This document shows, piece by piece, positions 1 through 8,304 of a stretch of 64,000 bases of DNA (within the stretch, counting starts at the first letter, position 1; every line of letters starts with the position of its first letter). Position numbers and translations under genes: made by a program. The DNA is from Ensifer adhaerens. Its GTDB lineage: Bacteria > Pseudomonadota > Alphaproteobacteria > Rhizobiales > Rhizobiaceae. Location: contig NZ_CP118610.1 in NCBI RefSeq assembly GCF_028993555.1, positions 2,604,001-2,668,000 on the forward strand. Direction: 5' to 3'. Below the pieces are notes generated by a model, which saw only the letters and a program-made list of their open reading frames with translations, was not told where the DNA came from and did no database searches.

Positions 1-504
1 CTGAAGGCGCTGAAGGACGGCGGCATTGCCGATCGCGACCTGCAGACGAGCGGCTTCATGCTGAACCCGCAGTACAACTACCCGACCAATACCGATGGCG
101 GCAACCGCGCGCCGGAACTGATCGGCTACCAGGTGACGAACGGCGTCAGCGTGCGCGTGCGTGACCTCGCCAAGCTCGGTGAAGTCATCGACAAGTCGGT
201 CACTCTCGGCGTCAACCAGGGCGGCGGCGTACAGTTCACCAACGACAAGCCGGAAGCCGTCATCACCGAAGCGCGCAAGGCTGCCGTTGCCGACGCTGTG
301 GAAAAGGCCAAGGTGCTTGCCGAAGCTGCCGGTGTCTCGATCGGCAAGATCCTCAACATCTCGGAACAGGGCTTCCGCCCCGAACCGGTCCCGATGATGC
401 GCGCCGGCATGGCCAAGGAATATGCTGCCGACGCCGTTCCTGTCGCAACCGGCGAGAACAGCTACAACGTCACTGTCAACGTGACCTTCGAAATCAAGCA
501 GTAA
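1..504 (+). CDS. SIMPL (DUF541) domain protein, 5' end cut off by the window
   Basis: The frame is open from base 1 and closes with TAA at 504, so the N-terminus, including any signal peptide, is missing. The remaining 167 residues contain the SIMPL hallmark stretch 'LQTSGF.LNPQY' at the start, then 'VSVRVRDL.KLGEVID' and a C-terminal 'VTVNVTFEI' strand. Members of this family are periplasmic or outer-membrane proteins of poorly defined function, sometimes linked to oxidative stress. An internal ATG at 58 is not the true start because the conserved domain extends upstream of it. A GC-rich hairpin follows the stop. Confidence 0.85.
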   Translation: MKALKDGGIADRDLQTSGFMLNPQYNYPTNTDGGNRAPELIGYQVTNGVSVRVRDLAKLGEVIDKSVTLGVNQGGGVQFTNDKPEAVITEARKAAVADAVEKAKVLAEAAGVSIGKILNISEQGFRPEPVPMMRAGMAKEYAADAVPVATGENSYNVTVNVTFEIKQ

Positions 505-548
505 GTTTGGCAAACCCGCCGCAACCACGCGCGGGCTTCGCTCATTCC

Positions 549-591
549 TCGCCCCCGGCGCCGGAGATCGGCACCGGGGGCGACGTGTTTT
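549..591 (+). terminator. Hairpin after the SIMPL gene, probable terminator
   Basis: Ten-base arms TCGCCCCCGG (549-558) and CCGGGGGCGA (574-583) pair perfectly and are followed by a short T run (588-591). It lies 45 bases past the stop. The T tract is weak, so termination may be only partial. Confidence 0.55.
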
Positions 592-914
592 ACGCGACAC
601 GTCGTGCGTGCGCCTGCGGATGATGACGGAGGGTACGAAGCAGGCGGCCGCTGTGGCGGCGGCTGGCCAACACACAGTGCGGCAACGGAAGCCTCCGGTT
701 CGGCCTGAGTTCCGTCGTCTTCGCGCCCAAGACGAGCAGCCAGATATTGGCGCCAGAAGTGTGAGGCCCCGGGTCAGGTGTTCAGTCCGGGGAGATGATT
801 GACGCACCATAGGCCGGATTTGGCCTTGAGGAGCGACTTCCCCCAAAACTGGCGGCATCCTGGGCGAGACGTCTCGCAGCTCGCAGCGCCGGGAGCGCCG
901 CTCGTACCCCACAA
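592..914. other. Intergenic stretch with no supported gene
   Basis: Only short frames without credible start signals or recognisable protein content are present on either strand. I see no convincing repeat or RNA gene. Confidence 0.5.
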
Positions 915-950
915 AACAAAAAAGCCCCCCATGCCGAAGCATGAGGGGCC
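915..950 (-). terminator. Intrinsic terminator of the downstream small secreted protein gene
   Basis: Read on the minus strand, a GC-rich stem capped by a TTCG tetraloop (GCATG around TTCG) is followed by six T residues. It sits 51 bases beyond the stop of the gene at 1002-1388. This is a textbook Rho-independent terminator. Confidence 0.85.
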
Positions 951-1001
951 ATTCTTCCGCCGGCCGGGGGAGACAAGGCGGGAAGATTTCAGGATCGACG
1001 C

Positions 1002-1388
1002 TTACCAGCGACCGATCGTCGGGCAGCCGCGGGCATTGGCGAAAACGATCGTTTGGCGGTAGCCGTGGCGGCGGCCTTCGACGACGACGCGGCGCGGCGT
1101 CACGTCGGCGACATAGGCGCGGCGCAGGCCGCGGTCGCGGGCCTTGTCGACGGCCATCCACGGGGCGCAGCCGCCGCGGCGATCACGATCCCAGTGGCGG
1201 TCACGGCCACGACCCCAGTCGCGTTCGTCACCGTAGCCGCCGTTGTAGTCGCGGTACTGCACATCGATACCGTCACCCGGGCCGAAACCAAATTCGATCG
1301 ATTCGGCCGAAGCGGCGGAAGCTGCACCCAGCAGGCCAGTCAATCCAATGACGGCGGCGGCAGCGGCGTTAAAAAAGCGGTTCTTCAT
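1002..1388 (-). CDS. Small secreted Arg/Asp/Gly-rich protein, unknown function
   Basis: The 128-residue product starts with a clear Sec signal peptide: KNR, a hydrophobic core rich in Ala/Leu/Gly, and a likely cleavage after 'ASAES' near residue 28. The mature part has a very charged, Gly/Asp/Arg-rich middle (residues 40-75) and a conserved-looking tail 'VTPRRVVVEGRRHGY...VFANARGCPTIG'. The tail matches the C-terminus of the neighbouring gene at 1754-2143, so the two are paralogues. Two cysteines in the mature part could form a disulfide. I do not recognise a named family. It has its own terminator downstream. Confidence 0.75.
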   Translation of the reverse strand: MKNRFFNAAAAAVIGLTGLLGAASAASAESIEFGFGPGDGIDVQYRDYNGGYGDERDWGRGRDRHWDRDRRGGCAPWMAVDKARDRGLRRAYVADVTPRRVVVEGRRHGYRQTIVFANARGCPTIGRW

Positions 1389-1753
1389 GGCATCTCTCCA
1401 AGCTTGAAGGGTTCAATGGGGCAATCACCGTCCCAAGCGATTGAGCAAAGAATAGGTTCCTGAAGCTGAACGACAGCGAAACCCGGCGTTCATGGGAGGT
1501 TCAGATTGCCGGAGCGTTATCCCGCCCCGCTTTGGCGCAGGATTCGCCCTGCACGGAAGGCGGACCGACGGAACGCTCATGATGATAAGGTACTGATAAG
1601 AATGGTTTATTGAGATCAACCCGCGCAACGACGCGGCTTGGAACGCAAGGAGCAAATCGGCCGCACGATCATGGCGTCAAAGGCAAATCAGGCTCCGCCA
1701 GGTCGGCCGCGCCCAATGAACGCGGAGGTATTTTCTGGTGTCGAGGGTGGTGG
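1389..1753. other. Intergenic region upstream of the 128-residue protein gene
   Basis: This 365-base stretch should hold the promoter of the minus-strand gene at 1002-1388. A 76-codon minus-strand frame overlaps it but has no signal peptide, domain or ribosome site, and I treat it as chance. No repeat or RNA structure was recognised. Confidence 0.45.
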
Positions 1754-2143
1754 TCAGCCGATTCGCGGGCGGCAATAGGCATTGGCGAAGACGACTCGGC
1801 TGAAGTATCCGCGGCGCCAACCGACCACGACGACACGGGAATGGGTGACCCGCTCCACCCGGGCGCGATGGAAGCCCAGGCGCCAGGCCCTGCGTAGCGC
1901 TTCGCGCGACGAGCAGTAGCCGCGATGGCGAGCGAGATCGACGTCGCGACGCTCCATCGTCAGCGGCGCCATCGGCGCCGCAGCCTCCGCCGGCAGGCTC
2001 GCGAAGCTCGTCACGGCGAGCGCAATAGCCAGGATCTTCTCCTGGTCAACGCCAAACAACAATCCGGTGGGCAACCGGTGCCATGCCATAGGCAGCCGCG
2101 CACCTGCCACCATGAATTTCCGCCATTGCGCAATTCCTGCCAT
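1754..2143 (-). CDS. Small exported protein, paralogue of the 128-residue gene next door
   Basis: The C-terminal half shares the pattern 'A.V..VT..RVVV.G.R.GY...VFANA....IG' with the gene at 1002-1388. A hydrophobic stretch 'ILAIALAVTSFASLPAEAAA' looks like a signal peptide core, but it begins about 37 residues into the longest frame and no good start codon with a ribosome site lies just before it. The annotated start at 2143 is therefore doubtful and the real protein is probably shorter. The tail keeps two Cys residues. Function is unknown; tandem duplication is inferred from the shared tail. Confidence 0.6.
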   Translation of the reverse strand: MAGIAQWRKFMVAGARLPMAWHRLPTGLLFGVDQEKILAIALAVTSFASLPAEAAAPMAPLTMERRDVDLARHRGYCSSREALRRAWRLGFHRARVERVTHSRVVVVGWRRGYFSRVVFANAYCRPRIG

Positions 2144-2155
2144 CCCGGGCCCTTG

Positions 2156-2560
2156 TCAACCAGCGAGCGCCCGTTCGAAAACGCGAATGTTGCGATAGTG
2201 GCTGAGGCGGGTAATGGCGCCGTCTTCGATCTCGAAGATCAGCACGCTTGGAATGGAATAGCTCTGGCCGGAGGCCGCGGGGAAGCCCTCCATGGTTTCG
2301 CGATAGGTGCCCCGCGCAGTCAGGTCCGCCGCCACCCGCTGGCCGAAGGCATCGCGCATCAACACCACATCGCCGAACTGTTCGTCGAAACGGCGCAGAT
2401 AGTTCATCAGCCAGGCGCGCAAGGGATCAGCGCCGACGGTGCGCTGGCCGGTCATCGAATCGAGTTCGACATCCTCGTGGACGAGCCGCGCCAGCGCCTC
2501 GAAATCACGCTGGTTCAGCGCTTCGATGAAGCGATTGGCAATGGTCTGTGCATCCGTCAT
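2156..2560 (-). CDS. SnoaL-like / NTF2-fold protein
   Basis: The 134-residue product has the size and layout of a single NTF2-like (SnoaL, ketosteroid-isomerase-like) domain: an N-terminal helix pair 'ANRFIEALNQRDFEALARLVHEDVEL', a central 'LRAWLMNYLRRFDEQF', and C-terminal strands ending 'ITRLSHYRNI'. Such proteins bind or isomerise small hydrophobic ligands. The substrate cannot be told from sequence. It is preceded by 'GGGACAGCA' before the ATG, a plausible ribosome site, and stands alone on the minus strand. Confidence 0.8.
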   Translation of the reverse strand: MTDAQTIANRFIEALNQRDFEALARLVHEDVELDSMTGQRTVGADPLRAWLMNYLRRFDEQFGDVVLMRDAFGQRVAADLTARGTYRETMEGFPAASGQSYSIPSVLIFEIEDGAITRLSHYRNIRVFERALAG

Positions 2561-2657
2561 TGCTGTCCCTTTCAGGCACCGAGCGCCATCTCATGCTCTA
2601 ACTAGAACGGATCCGGTTCCGGTCAATTGCGCCCTGTCACATCGATCGATGCGGCGG

Positions 2658-3080
2658 TCAGGCGCCAAGATGCAACACGATCTCGCGTCGGTGCGGCCGG
2701 TCGCGATGTTCGAAGAGGTAGATTCCCTGCCAGGTGCCGAGCGCCATGCGGCCACGGGCAACGGGAATGCCGAGCGAAACGGGCGTAAGCGCCGCCTTGA
2801 TATGCGCGGGCATATCATCCGGCCCCTCCTGCGTGTGCACGACCCAGGTCATCGACGGATCGGAGGACGGCGGCACGAGGCGGCGAAAAAAGGCGTCGAG
2901 GTCGCGTCTCACATCCGGGTCGGCATTTTCCTGGATGAGAAGCGAGCAGGACGTGTGCCGGACGAAGACGGTCAAAAGCCCCTCTCCGTCCGTATTGGCC
3001 CGCACGAAGGCAGCCGCCTCGTCGGTGAACTCGTAAAGCCCCTGGCCGCGGGTGGAAATGGTGATGCTCGTCTGTGGCAT
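2658..3080 (-). CDS. YjbQ-family protein (UPF0047, secondary thiamine-phosphate synthase type)
   Basis: A single-domain 140-residue protein with the family signature 'FVRHTSCSLLIQENADPDVRRD' (split here by family alignment at about residues 42-63) and a C-terminal 'LGTWQGIYLFEHRD'. The family has been linked to weak thiamine-phosphate synthase activity in E. coli, but its physiological role is unsettled. I chose the ATG at 3080 ('MPQTSITIST') because homologues begin here; the frame stays open to 3173 but the extra 31 residues are Cys/Gly-rich and unlike the family. Confidence 0.88.
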   Translation of the reverse strand: MPQTSITISTRGQGLYEFTDEAAAFVRANTDGEGLLTVFVRHTSCSLLIQENADPDVRRDLDAFFRRLVPPSSDPSMTWVVHTQEGPDDMPAHIKAALTPVSLGIPVARGRMALGTWQGIYLFEHRDRPHRREIVLHLGA

Positions 3081-3205
3081 GTCGATCTCCAGCGGGCAAC
3101 TGCACCCGCCGCAAGGCGAGTGCAGCGCGTTGATTTGCCCAACGCTTCTACCGCCGGACCGTTCCCGGACCAAGGCAGGCCACCACAGGAAAAGGCACCG
3201 CGCGC

Positions 3206-3559
3206 CTACATTTCCAGGAAGGTCTGGAAGCCGCCATAAATCATGCGCTTGCCGTCGAAGACTTCCTTCCAGGCATCGCCCTGCAGCCGCGGATCGGCCA
3301 TCACCCTGGCGACGATCGTGTCACGGTCGGCGCGGGACTTGTAGGCGATCCATGAGAAGACCACGGTCTCGTCGTCCTTGGCCTGCACGGAGCGGGGGAA
3401 GGACGTGACCTCGCCATAGGGCACGTCGTCCGCCAGGCATTCGTTGTAGGAGAGCGCGCCATATTCCATCCAGACATCGCCCGCCGCCTTGGCCATCGCC
3501 TTGTACGCCTCGATATTCGCCTTCGGCACGGCGACGACAAACCCGTCCACATAGGTCAT
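3206..3559 (-). CDS. DUF1428 family protein
   Basis: The 117-residue product begins 'MTYVDGFVVAVPKANIEAY' and contains 'DDETVVFSWI.YKSRADRD' and 'PFDGKRM.YGGF'-type ending (here 'VFDGKRMIYGGFQTFLEM'), which identify the DUF1428 (YbaA-like) dimeric alpha/beta-barrel family. Function is unknown; the fold resembles ligand-binding ABM and EthD proteins. The frame runs far upstream to 4456, but that extension overlaps the VOC gene on the other strand. The ATG at 3559 is preceded by 'AAGGAGGATT', an excellent ribosome site. It is divergent from the VOC gene. Confidence 0.9.
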   Translation of the reverse strand: MTYVDGFVVAVPKANIEAYKAMAKAAGDVWMEYGALSYNECLADDVPYGEVTSFPRSVQAKDDETVVFSWIAYKSRADRDTIVARVMADPRLQGDAWKEVFDGKRMIYGGFQTFLEM

Positions 3560-3679
3560 TGAGAAATCCTCCTTAGTGCTTTCGACCACCATAGGACGCG
3601 TGGGGCGCAAAGGTTCCGACATGTCCGCCGATTTTTTTTCGAGCAGTACCTGTCGGAGCGGGCTCCACCCGTTCGTCCT

Positions 3680-3695
3680 TGATTGGTACCAATCA
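3680..3695. promoter_or_regulatory. 16-bp perfect palindrome, candidate operator
   Basis: TGATTGGTACCAATCA reads identically on both strands and lies 17 bases before the VOC start and 120 bases before the divergent DUF1428 start. A dimeric repressor or activator site shared by the two genes is a reasonable inference. I cannot name the regulator. Confidence 0.5.
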
Positions 3696-3712
3696 CCACG
3701 GGAGACATATCC

Positions 3713-4165
3713 ATGCAGAAGATCACGCCTTTCCTCTGGTTCGACGATCAACTGGAGGAAGCCATCGGCTTCTACACCTCCATCTTCCGCAACGCCCGCG
3801 TCAGCGACATCCAGAAGGGGCCTGATGGCAAAGCCTTCACCGCGAGCTTCGAACTCGACGGCCAGCACTTCATGGGGCTGAACGGCGGCCCGCATTTCAG
3901 GTTCAGCGAGGCGGTATCGTTCTTCGTGCGCTGCGCCGACCAGACGGAGGTCGACTATTATTGGAACCGGCTGCTTGAAGGAGGCACGCCGCAGCATTGC
4001 GGCTGGCTCAAGGACAAGTTCGGCCTTGCCTGGCAGATCATTCCCGACGCGTTGATGCGGCACCTCAGCGATCCCGACCCGGCACGCGCCGCCCGCGCCC
4101 AGCAGGCGATGATGGGCATGATCAAGATCGAGGTTGCCGAACTCGATCGGGCGGCAGCTGGCTAG
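3713..4165 (+). CDS. VOC-superfamily protein, PhnB/3-demethylubiquinone methyltransferase-like
   Basis: The 150-residue protein opens 'MQKITPFLWFDDQLEEAIGFYTSIF' and contains 'FELDGQHFMGLNGGP' and 'WLKDKFGLAWQIIP', the typical PF06983 (PhnB-like) layout of paired beta-alpha-beta units. Members are vicinal-oxygen-chelate fold proteins of mostly unknown substrate and are not true methyltransferases. The ATG at 3713 follows 'GGGAGA' with 9 bases between and matches where homologues begin; the frame is open from 3683. A perfect 16-bp palindrome lies directly upstream. Confidence 0.88.
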   Translation: MQKITPFLWFDDQLEEAIGFYTSIFRNARVSDIQKGPDGKAFTASFELDGQHFMGLNGGPHFRFSEAVSFFVRCADQTEVDYYWNRLLEGGTPQHCGWLKDKFGLAWQIIPDALMRHLSDPDPARAARAQQAMMGMIKIEVAELDRAAAG

Positions 4166-4259
4166 ACCAACTCCAGCGAACGCGTGAAACGGTTTGCGTC
4201 TGGAATTGCGTAAAAAACAGCTGGAGCGTTTCCACGCGCCCGTTTTGACCCGAAACGCT
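4166..4259. repeat. Dispersed rhizobial intergenic repeat, copy 1
   Basis: The segment with TGAAACGGTTTGCGTC (4185-4200) and TGGAATTGCGTAAAA (4201-4215) matches the copy at 47413-47470, which has TGAAACGGTTTCCGTC and CGGAATTGCGT. Both sit between genes. Such short mosaic elements around GGAATTGCG are familiar from Rhizobiaceae genomes. This copy ends at the stop codon of the convergent SLT gene. Confidence 0.65.
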
Positions 4260-4829
4260 CTAGCTGCCGCAGCCGCGCAGTTGTCGGTTATAGAGCGAAG
4301 CCATGCCGGCCGCCCGCTTGGCGCCGGTCTTGGCCGTATCGCTCCAGTTGCCCCGCGTATAGCCGGCATGGCCGTGGTAGTAGGCAATGTAGAGCCGGTA
4401 GGCGTCGTTGAGCTGAATGCCGTTCTGCTGCGCGCTCTCGCGGTGATACCAGGCAATGAAGCGGATTGCGTCGCCGAAATCCGAGCGTCGTGCCGCCCAA
4501 CGGCCGGTCTCGCTCTGGTAGCGCGCCCAGGTGCCGTCGAGCGCCTGGGAATAGCCGTAGGCGGTGGAGACGCGCGTCCAGGGGATGAATCCGAAGAGCT
4601 TGGTACGCGGTGGCCGCGCGTTATGGCGGAAGCCGGACTCGGTGTAGATCGTCGCCATCAGGATCGGCACGGGCACGCCGTATTCGCGCTCGGCGCTATA
4701 GGCGGCACGACGCCAATTGTTGAAAAGGCCATCTCGCTGCTCGAAAACCGCACAGGCATTCCGGGTGTCTCTCGGCACCGTTCCGCAGCCGGCCAGCAAC
4801 AGGAGGACGACGACAAATACGCAACGCAT
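4260..4829 (-). CDS. Lipoprotein with SLT (lytic transglycosylase-like) domain
   Basis: The 189-residue product starts with a short signal sequence and a lipobox 'LLAGC' (Cys at about residue 15), so it should be lipid-anchored. Residues 40-150 resemble an SLT domain: 'PILMATIYTESGF' carries the expected catalytic Glu, followed by 'YGYSQALDGTWARYQ' and 'FIAWYH'. The family cleaves peptidoglycan glycan strands. It is smaller than Slt70 and closer to small transglycosylases or Gram-negative lytic factors. It is divergent from the DUF2066 gene. Confidence 0.85.
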   Translation of the reverse strand: MRCVFVVVLLLLAGCGTVPRDTRNACAVFEQRDGLFNNWRRAAYSAEREYGVPVPILMATIYTESGFRHNARPPRTKLFGFIPWTRVSTAYGYSQALDGTWARYQSETGRWAARRSDFGDAIRFIAWYHRESAQQNGIQLNDAYRLYIAYYHGHAGYTRGNWSDTAKTGAKRAAGMASLYNRQLRGCGS

Positions 4830-4922
4830 CGCAGAACCTCGGGTTTCCGAGAGATTGATAAAGTGTAAACGTTAAGGATCCCTTTTGATTCAAAGGCAAA
4901 CGATCGGGAGAACGGCATAGCG

Positions 4923-5732
4923 ATGTCACGAATGCTGCTGCCACTCCTGTTCGCCGCGAGCCTTGGCGGTGCGGCAAACGCCGGCGACATCGACCGGCTT
5001 TATCAGAGCGATGCGATCGTAACCGGCACCGGCGAGGTCAACCGGCAGACCGGCTTTCGCGAATGCCTTGCCGAAGTCTTGGTCAAACTGTCCGGTGATC
5101 CGACGATCAAGGACGCGCCCGGCTTCGCAGCACTCGAGGCTGAGGCCGGCAGCTTCGTCTCGTCCTTTTCCTACCGCGACCGGCTCGAAGGTATCCCGAT
5201 CCACGACGAACAGGGCACCCATGACCGGCCGCATGATCTCACCTGCCGCTATGCCCCGGCGACGCTCGATCCGCTTCTCGCAAAGCTTGGGCGAAAGCCG
5301 TGGCTTGCGCCTCGCCCCGTGATCGCCGTGTTGCTGGCGGTCGAGGATCAGAGGCGCCGTTTCGTGCTGGCGCGCGACGGCGATGAAAGCCCCTATATGG
5401 CGGATTCGCTGCAGGCGGCTGCGACGCCGCTCGCGCTTTCCGTCGTCCTGCCGGACAGGGCGATCGTCGCCGGCGAGCAACTGGACTTTGCCACGATGGC
5501 ACAAGCAAGCCCGGAGCGGCTCGCCGAACTCGCGTTGCTCAGCAAGGGAAACGCCACGCTTGCCGGCACACTGGTCTGGTCCGATCAAGCGCGCGGCTGG
5601 ATCGCAAATTGGCGGATGGTCTTCACCGGCAAAAGCTATGCGTGGCAGGTCAGCGGGGTCAGCTTCGACGACGCTTTCCGCAATGCGCTACGCGGAGCGG
5701 CACGCATCCTCTCGGGAAACGGGTCGCCCTGA
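4923..5732 (+). CDS. DUF2066 family periplasmic protein
   Basis: The 269-residue product has a signal peptide (cleavage near 'ANAGDI', residue 21) and then 'LYQSDAIVTGTGEVNRQTGF..CLAEVLVKLSGDP', the signature start of DUF2066. The C-terminal half carries 'GNATLAGTLVWSDQARGWIANWRM' and 'VSFDDAFRNALRGAARIL'. Function is unknown; related proteins in other proteobacteria lie near cell-envelope and DNA-metabolism genes. A weak 'GGGAGAA' lies before the ATG. It is transcribed away from the SLT lipoprotein. Confidence 0.85.
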   Translation: MSRMLLPLLFAASLGGAANAGDIDRLYQSDAIVTGTGEVNRQTGFRECLAEVLVKLSGDPTIKDAPGFAALEAEAGSFVSSFSYRDRLEGIPIHDEQGTHDRPHDLTCRYAPATLDPLLAKLGRKPWLAPRPVIAVLLAVEDQRRRFVLARDGDESPYMADSLQAAATPLALSVVLPDRAIVAGEQLDFATMAQASPERLAELALLSKGNATLAGTLVWSDQARGWIANWRMVFTGKSYAWQVSGVSFDDAFRNALRGAARILSGNGSP

Positions 5733-5760
5733 GCAGCTTCAGCATTGCTGCCCGTTCAGC

Positions 5761-6054
5761 CTATCCGAGCGAGGCAATCAGTTCGCGATAGGCGGCCTCG
5801 GGAAATGCCTTGAGCGTGGTCGAGCGCACATTGCCGGCCATGCCGAGGTTCAGCGCGAAGCGTGCGGCGACGGCATCATCAGGCGCTTCGACGACGGCCA
5901 CCATGTCATAAGTACCCATGGTCAAGAAGAAATGTTTGAAGGAGCCGCCCATGTCGGCGAGCATCTTCTTGGCCGCGTCGAGGCGCTTCGGCGACTCGCG
6001 CACATTCTTCACGCCCTGCTCGGTCCAGTTGAGGAGCACGACATAAGTGGTCAT
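5761..6054 (-). CDS. GYD domain protein
   Basis: The 97-residue protein starts 'MTTYVVLLNWTEQGVKNVRESP' and contains 'FFLTMGTYDMVAVVEAPDD', the hallmark of the small GYD family (the GYD triad reads GTYD here). Members are dimeric ferredoxin-like folds of unknown role. The ATG at 6054 has a strong GGAGGTGTGAA ribosome site directly upstream, which favours it over the in-frame start at 6075. Confidence 0.88.
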   Translation of the reverse strand: MTTYVVLLNWTEQGVKNVRESPKRLDAAKKMLADMGGSFKHFFLTMGTYDMVAVVEAPDDAVAARFALNLGMAGNVRSTTLKAFPEAAYRELIASLG

Positions 6055-6196
6055 TTCACACCTCCACGGGGGCACGCTTCACGCCCGCGGTGCGATTGCT
6101 CCCGCGTCTCAGACGGGGTGCCCCAATTGCTCCGAAAGCGCGAATATACTCCTGGGCGCAGGGCCTCACAATAAATCGCTTGGGTGAGGCAGAAAC

Positions 6197-6226
6197 GAAA
6201 AAGCCGGGCGATCTGCCCGGCTTTCC
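6197..6226 (-). terminator. Intrinsic terminator of rpoD
   Basis: Arms AAAGCCGGGC (6200-6209) and GCCCGGCTTT (6214-6223) pair around a GATC loop. On the minus strand the hairpin runs into a T-rich tail. It lies just past the rpoD stop at 6247. Confidence 0.85.
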
Positions 6227-6246
6227 TGTTTCTCCGATGTCCCGAC

Positions 6247-8304
6247 TTAGCTGTCGAGGAAGCTTCTGAGCTTCCTGGAGCGGCTCGGATGCTTGAGCTT
6301 GCGCAGCGCCTTCGCTTCGATCTGGCGGATACGTTCGCGGGTAACCGAGAACTGCTGACCGACTTCTTCGAGCGTGTGGTCGGTGTTCATGCCGATTCCG
6401 AAGCGCATGCGCAGCACGCGCTCTTCGCGCGGCGTCAACGAGGCGAGAACGCGGGTGGTCGTCTCGCGCAGGTTCGCCTGGATGGCGGCGTCGATCGGCA
6501 GCAGCGCGTTCTTGTCCTCGATGAAATCGCCGAGGTGCGAGTCTTCTTCGTCACCGACGGGCGTTTCGAGCGAGATCGGCTCCTTGGCGATCTTCAGGAC
6601 CTTGCGGACCTTTTCGAGCGGCATGGCGAGCTTTTCGGCCAGCTCTTCCGGCGTCGGCTCGCGGCCGATTTCGTGCAGCATCTGGCGCGAGGTGCGGACG
6701 ATCTTGTTGATCGTCTCGATCATATGCACCGGAATACGGATCGTACGGGCCTGGTCGGCGATCGACCGGGTGATCGCCTGACGGATCCACCAGGTGGCGT
6801 AGGTCGAGAACTTGTAGCCGCGGCGGTATTCGAACTTGTCGACCGCCTTCATCAGGCCGATGTTGCCTTCCTGAATGAGGTCGAGGAACTGCAGGCCGCG
6901 GTTGGTGTACTTCTTGGCGATGGAGATGACGAGGCGCAGGTTGGCTTCGACCATTTCCTTCTTGGCGATGCGCGCTTCGCGCTCACCCTTCTGCACCATG
7001 GAGACGATACGGCGGAATTCGGCGATCGAGATGCCGGTTTCGGTCGCGAGATTCTGGATCTCCTGGCGGATGTCGCGGATCGTCTGGTTTTCGCTCTTGG
7101 CGAATTCCTTCCAGCCCTTGCCGGCGAGATTGCTGATCGACTTCATCCAGTTCGGGTCGAGTTCGGCACCCGAATACTGCTCCAGGAACGAGTCACGCTT
7201 GACGCCGTAGCTTTCGGCAAGGCGCAGCAGGCGGCCTTCGTTCTGCATCAGGCGCTTGGAGATGTCGTAGAGCTGCTCGACGAGGCTGTCGACGCGGTTC
7301 TGGTTGAGCGACAGCGACTTGACCGCCTTGATCAGCTCGTCCTTGAGCTCCTTGTAGCGGCGCTCCTGGGCGGGCGACAGCGTGCCGGTGGCAGCAAGGC
7401 GGGCTTCCACCTGCTGGTCCTGCAGCTTGCGCAGCTTCTTGTAGGTCTCGGCGATGATGTCGAGGGTTTCCATGACCTGCGGGCGCAGTTCCGCTTCCAT
7501 GGCGGCGAGCGAGAGGTTCGACTCGTCGTCGTCTTCCTCTTCTTCCTCGGCCGGCATGACATCGCCGCCGACATTGGTGATGTCGTCGTCGTTGGCGGCC
7601 GTGCGCACCTTGCGGGTCTTTTCCTTTTCCTCGGCAGCCTTCCGGTCGGCCTCGATCTTTTCGGGGCTCTGGAACTGCGGGGCAGCCTTGGCCTCTGGCC
7701 CGGAATAGGTGGTTTCGAGATCGATGATCTCGCGCAGCAGCGTCTGGCCCTCGTTCAGTTCGTCGCGCCAGATGATCAGCGCCTGGAAGGTCAACGGGCT
7801 CTCACAGAGACCGGCGATCATCGTCTCGCGGCCAGCCTCGATGCGCTTGGCAATCGCGATTTCGCCTTCGCGCGACAGGAGCTCGACCGAGCCCATTTCG
7901 CGCAGGTACATGCGGACCGGATCGTCAGTACGATCGGTCGGTTCCTTCTTCTTGCTGGTCGCAAGCGCCGTGCCGCCGGAAGGCGCGAGTTCGCCGCCTT
8001 CGCTCTCGCTGTCGTCGTCGCTGGCCTCGTCGTCACCGCCGCCGGCAGCCTCTTCGGCTTCCTCGTCCTCGATCACGTTGATGCCCATGTCGGACAGCAT
8101 CGCCATCGTGTCTTCGATCTGTTCGGAGGTGACTTCCTCGGACGGAAGGACGGAATTGAGCTCGTCCATCGTCACGTAGCCGCGCTTCTTGGCGGCCTTG
8201 ATCATCTTCTTGACAGCGTCGTCGGAAAGATCGAGAAGCGGACCGTCCGGAGCACCTTCGCGTTCTACGTCAGCTTCTTCGTTTTCTTTGACTTTGGTTG
8301 CCAT
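6247..8304 (-). CDS. rpoD: RNA polymerase primary sigma factor (sigma-70/RpoD)
   Basis: The 685-residue product is full length for an alphaproteobacterial housekeeping sigma factor. Region 1.1 is at the N-terminus, a long acidic spacer (runs of Glu/Asp near residues 70-110 and 240-265) precedes the non-essential region, and region 2 '[21 protein letters not shown]' is near residues 485-510. Region 3 follows, and region 4 with helix-turn-helix '[16 protein letters not shown]' is near 645-665. It directs core RNA polymerase to housekeeping promoters. A ribosome-like 'GGAAAG' precedes the ATG. The gene is monocistronic between a terminator and a 718-base upstream gap. Confidence 0.98.
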   Translation of the reverse strand: MATKVKENEEADVEREGAPDGPLLDLSDDAVKKMIKAAKKRGYVTMDELNSVLPSEEVTSEQIEDTMAMLSDMGINVIEDEEAEEAAGGGDDEASDDDSESEGGELAPSGGTALATSKKKEPTDRTDDPVRMYLREMGSVELLSREGEIAIAKRIEAGRETMIAGLCESPLTFQALIIWRDELNEGQTLLREIIDLETTYSGPEAKAAPQFQSPEKIEADRKAAEEKEKTRKVRTAANDDDITNVGGDVMPAEEEEEDDDESNLSLAAMEAELRPQVMETLDIIAETYKKLRKLQDQQVEARLAATGTLSPAQERRYKELKDELIKAVKSLSLNQNRVDSLVEQLYDISKRLMQNEGRLLRLAESYGVKRDSFLEQYSGAELDPNWMKSISNLAGKGWKEFAKSENQTIRDIRQEIQNLATETGISIAEFRRIVSMVQKGEREARIAKKEMVEANLRLVISIAKKYTNRGLQFLDLIQEGNIGLMKAVDKFEYRRGYKFSTYATWWIRQAITRSIADQARTIRIPVHMIETINKIVRTSRQMLHEIGREPTPEELAEKLAMPLEKVRKVLKIAKEPISLETPVGDEEDSHLGDFIEDKNALLPIDAAIQANLRETTTRVLASLTPREERVLRMRFGIGMNTDHTLEEVGQQFSVTRERIRQIEAKALRKLKHPSRSRKLRSFLDS

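Noticed and set aside
1425..1655. A 76-codon minus-strand frame upstream of the small secreted protein
   Set aside because: No ribosome site, domain or signal peptide; best seen as promoter region.
3206..4456. A 416-residue minus-strand frame containing DUF1428
   Set aside because: Only the last 117 residues match a family; the rest overlaps the VOC gene on the other strand and lacks a start signal. The gene starts at 3559.
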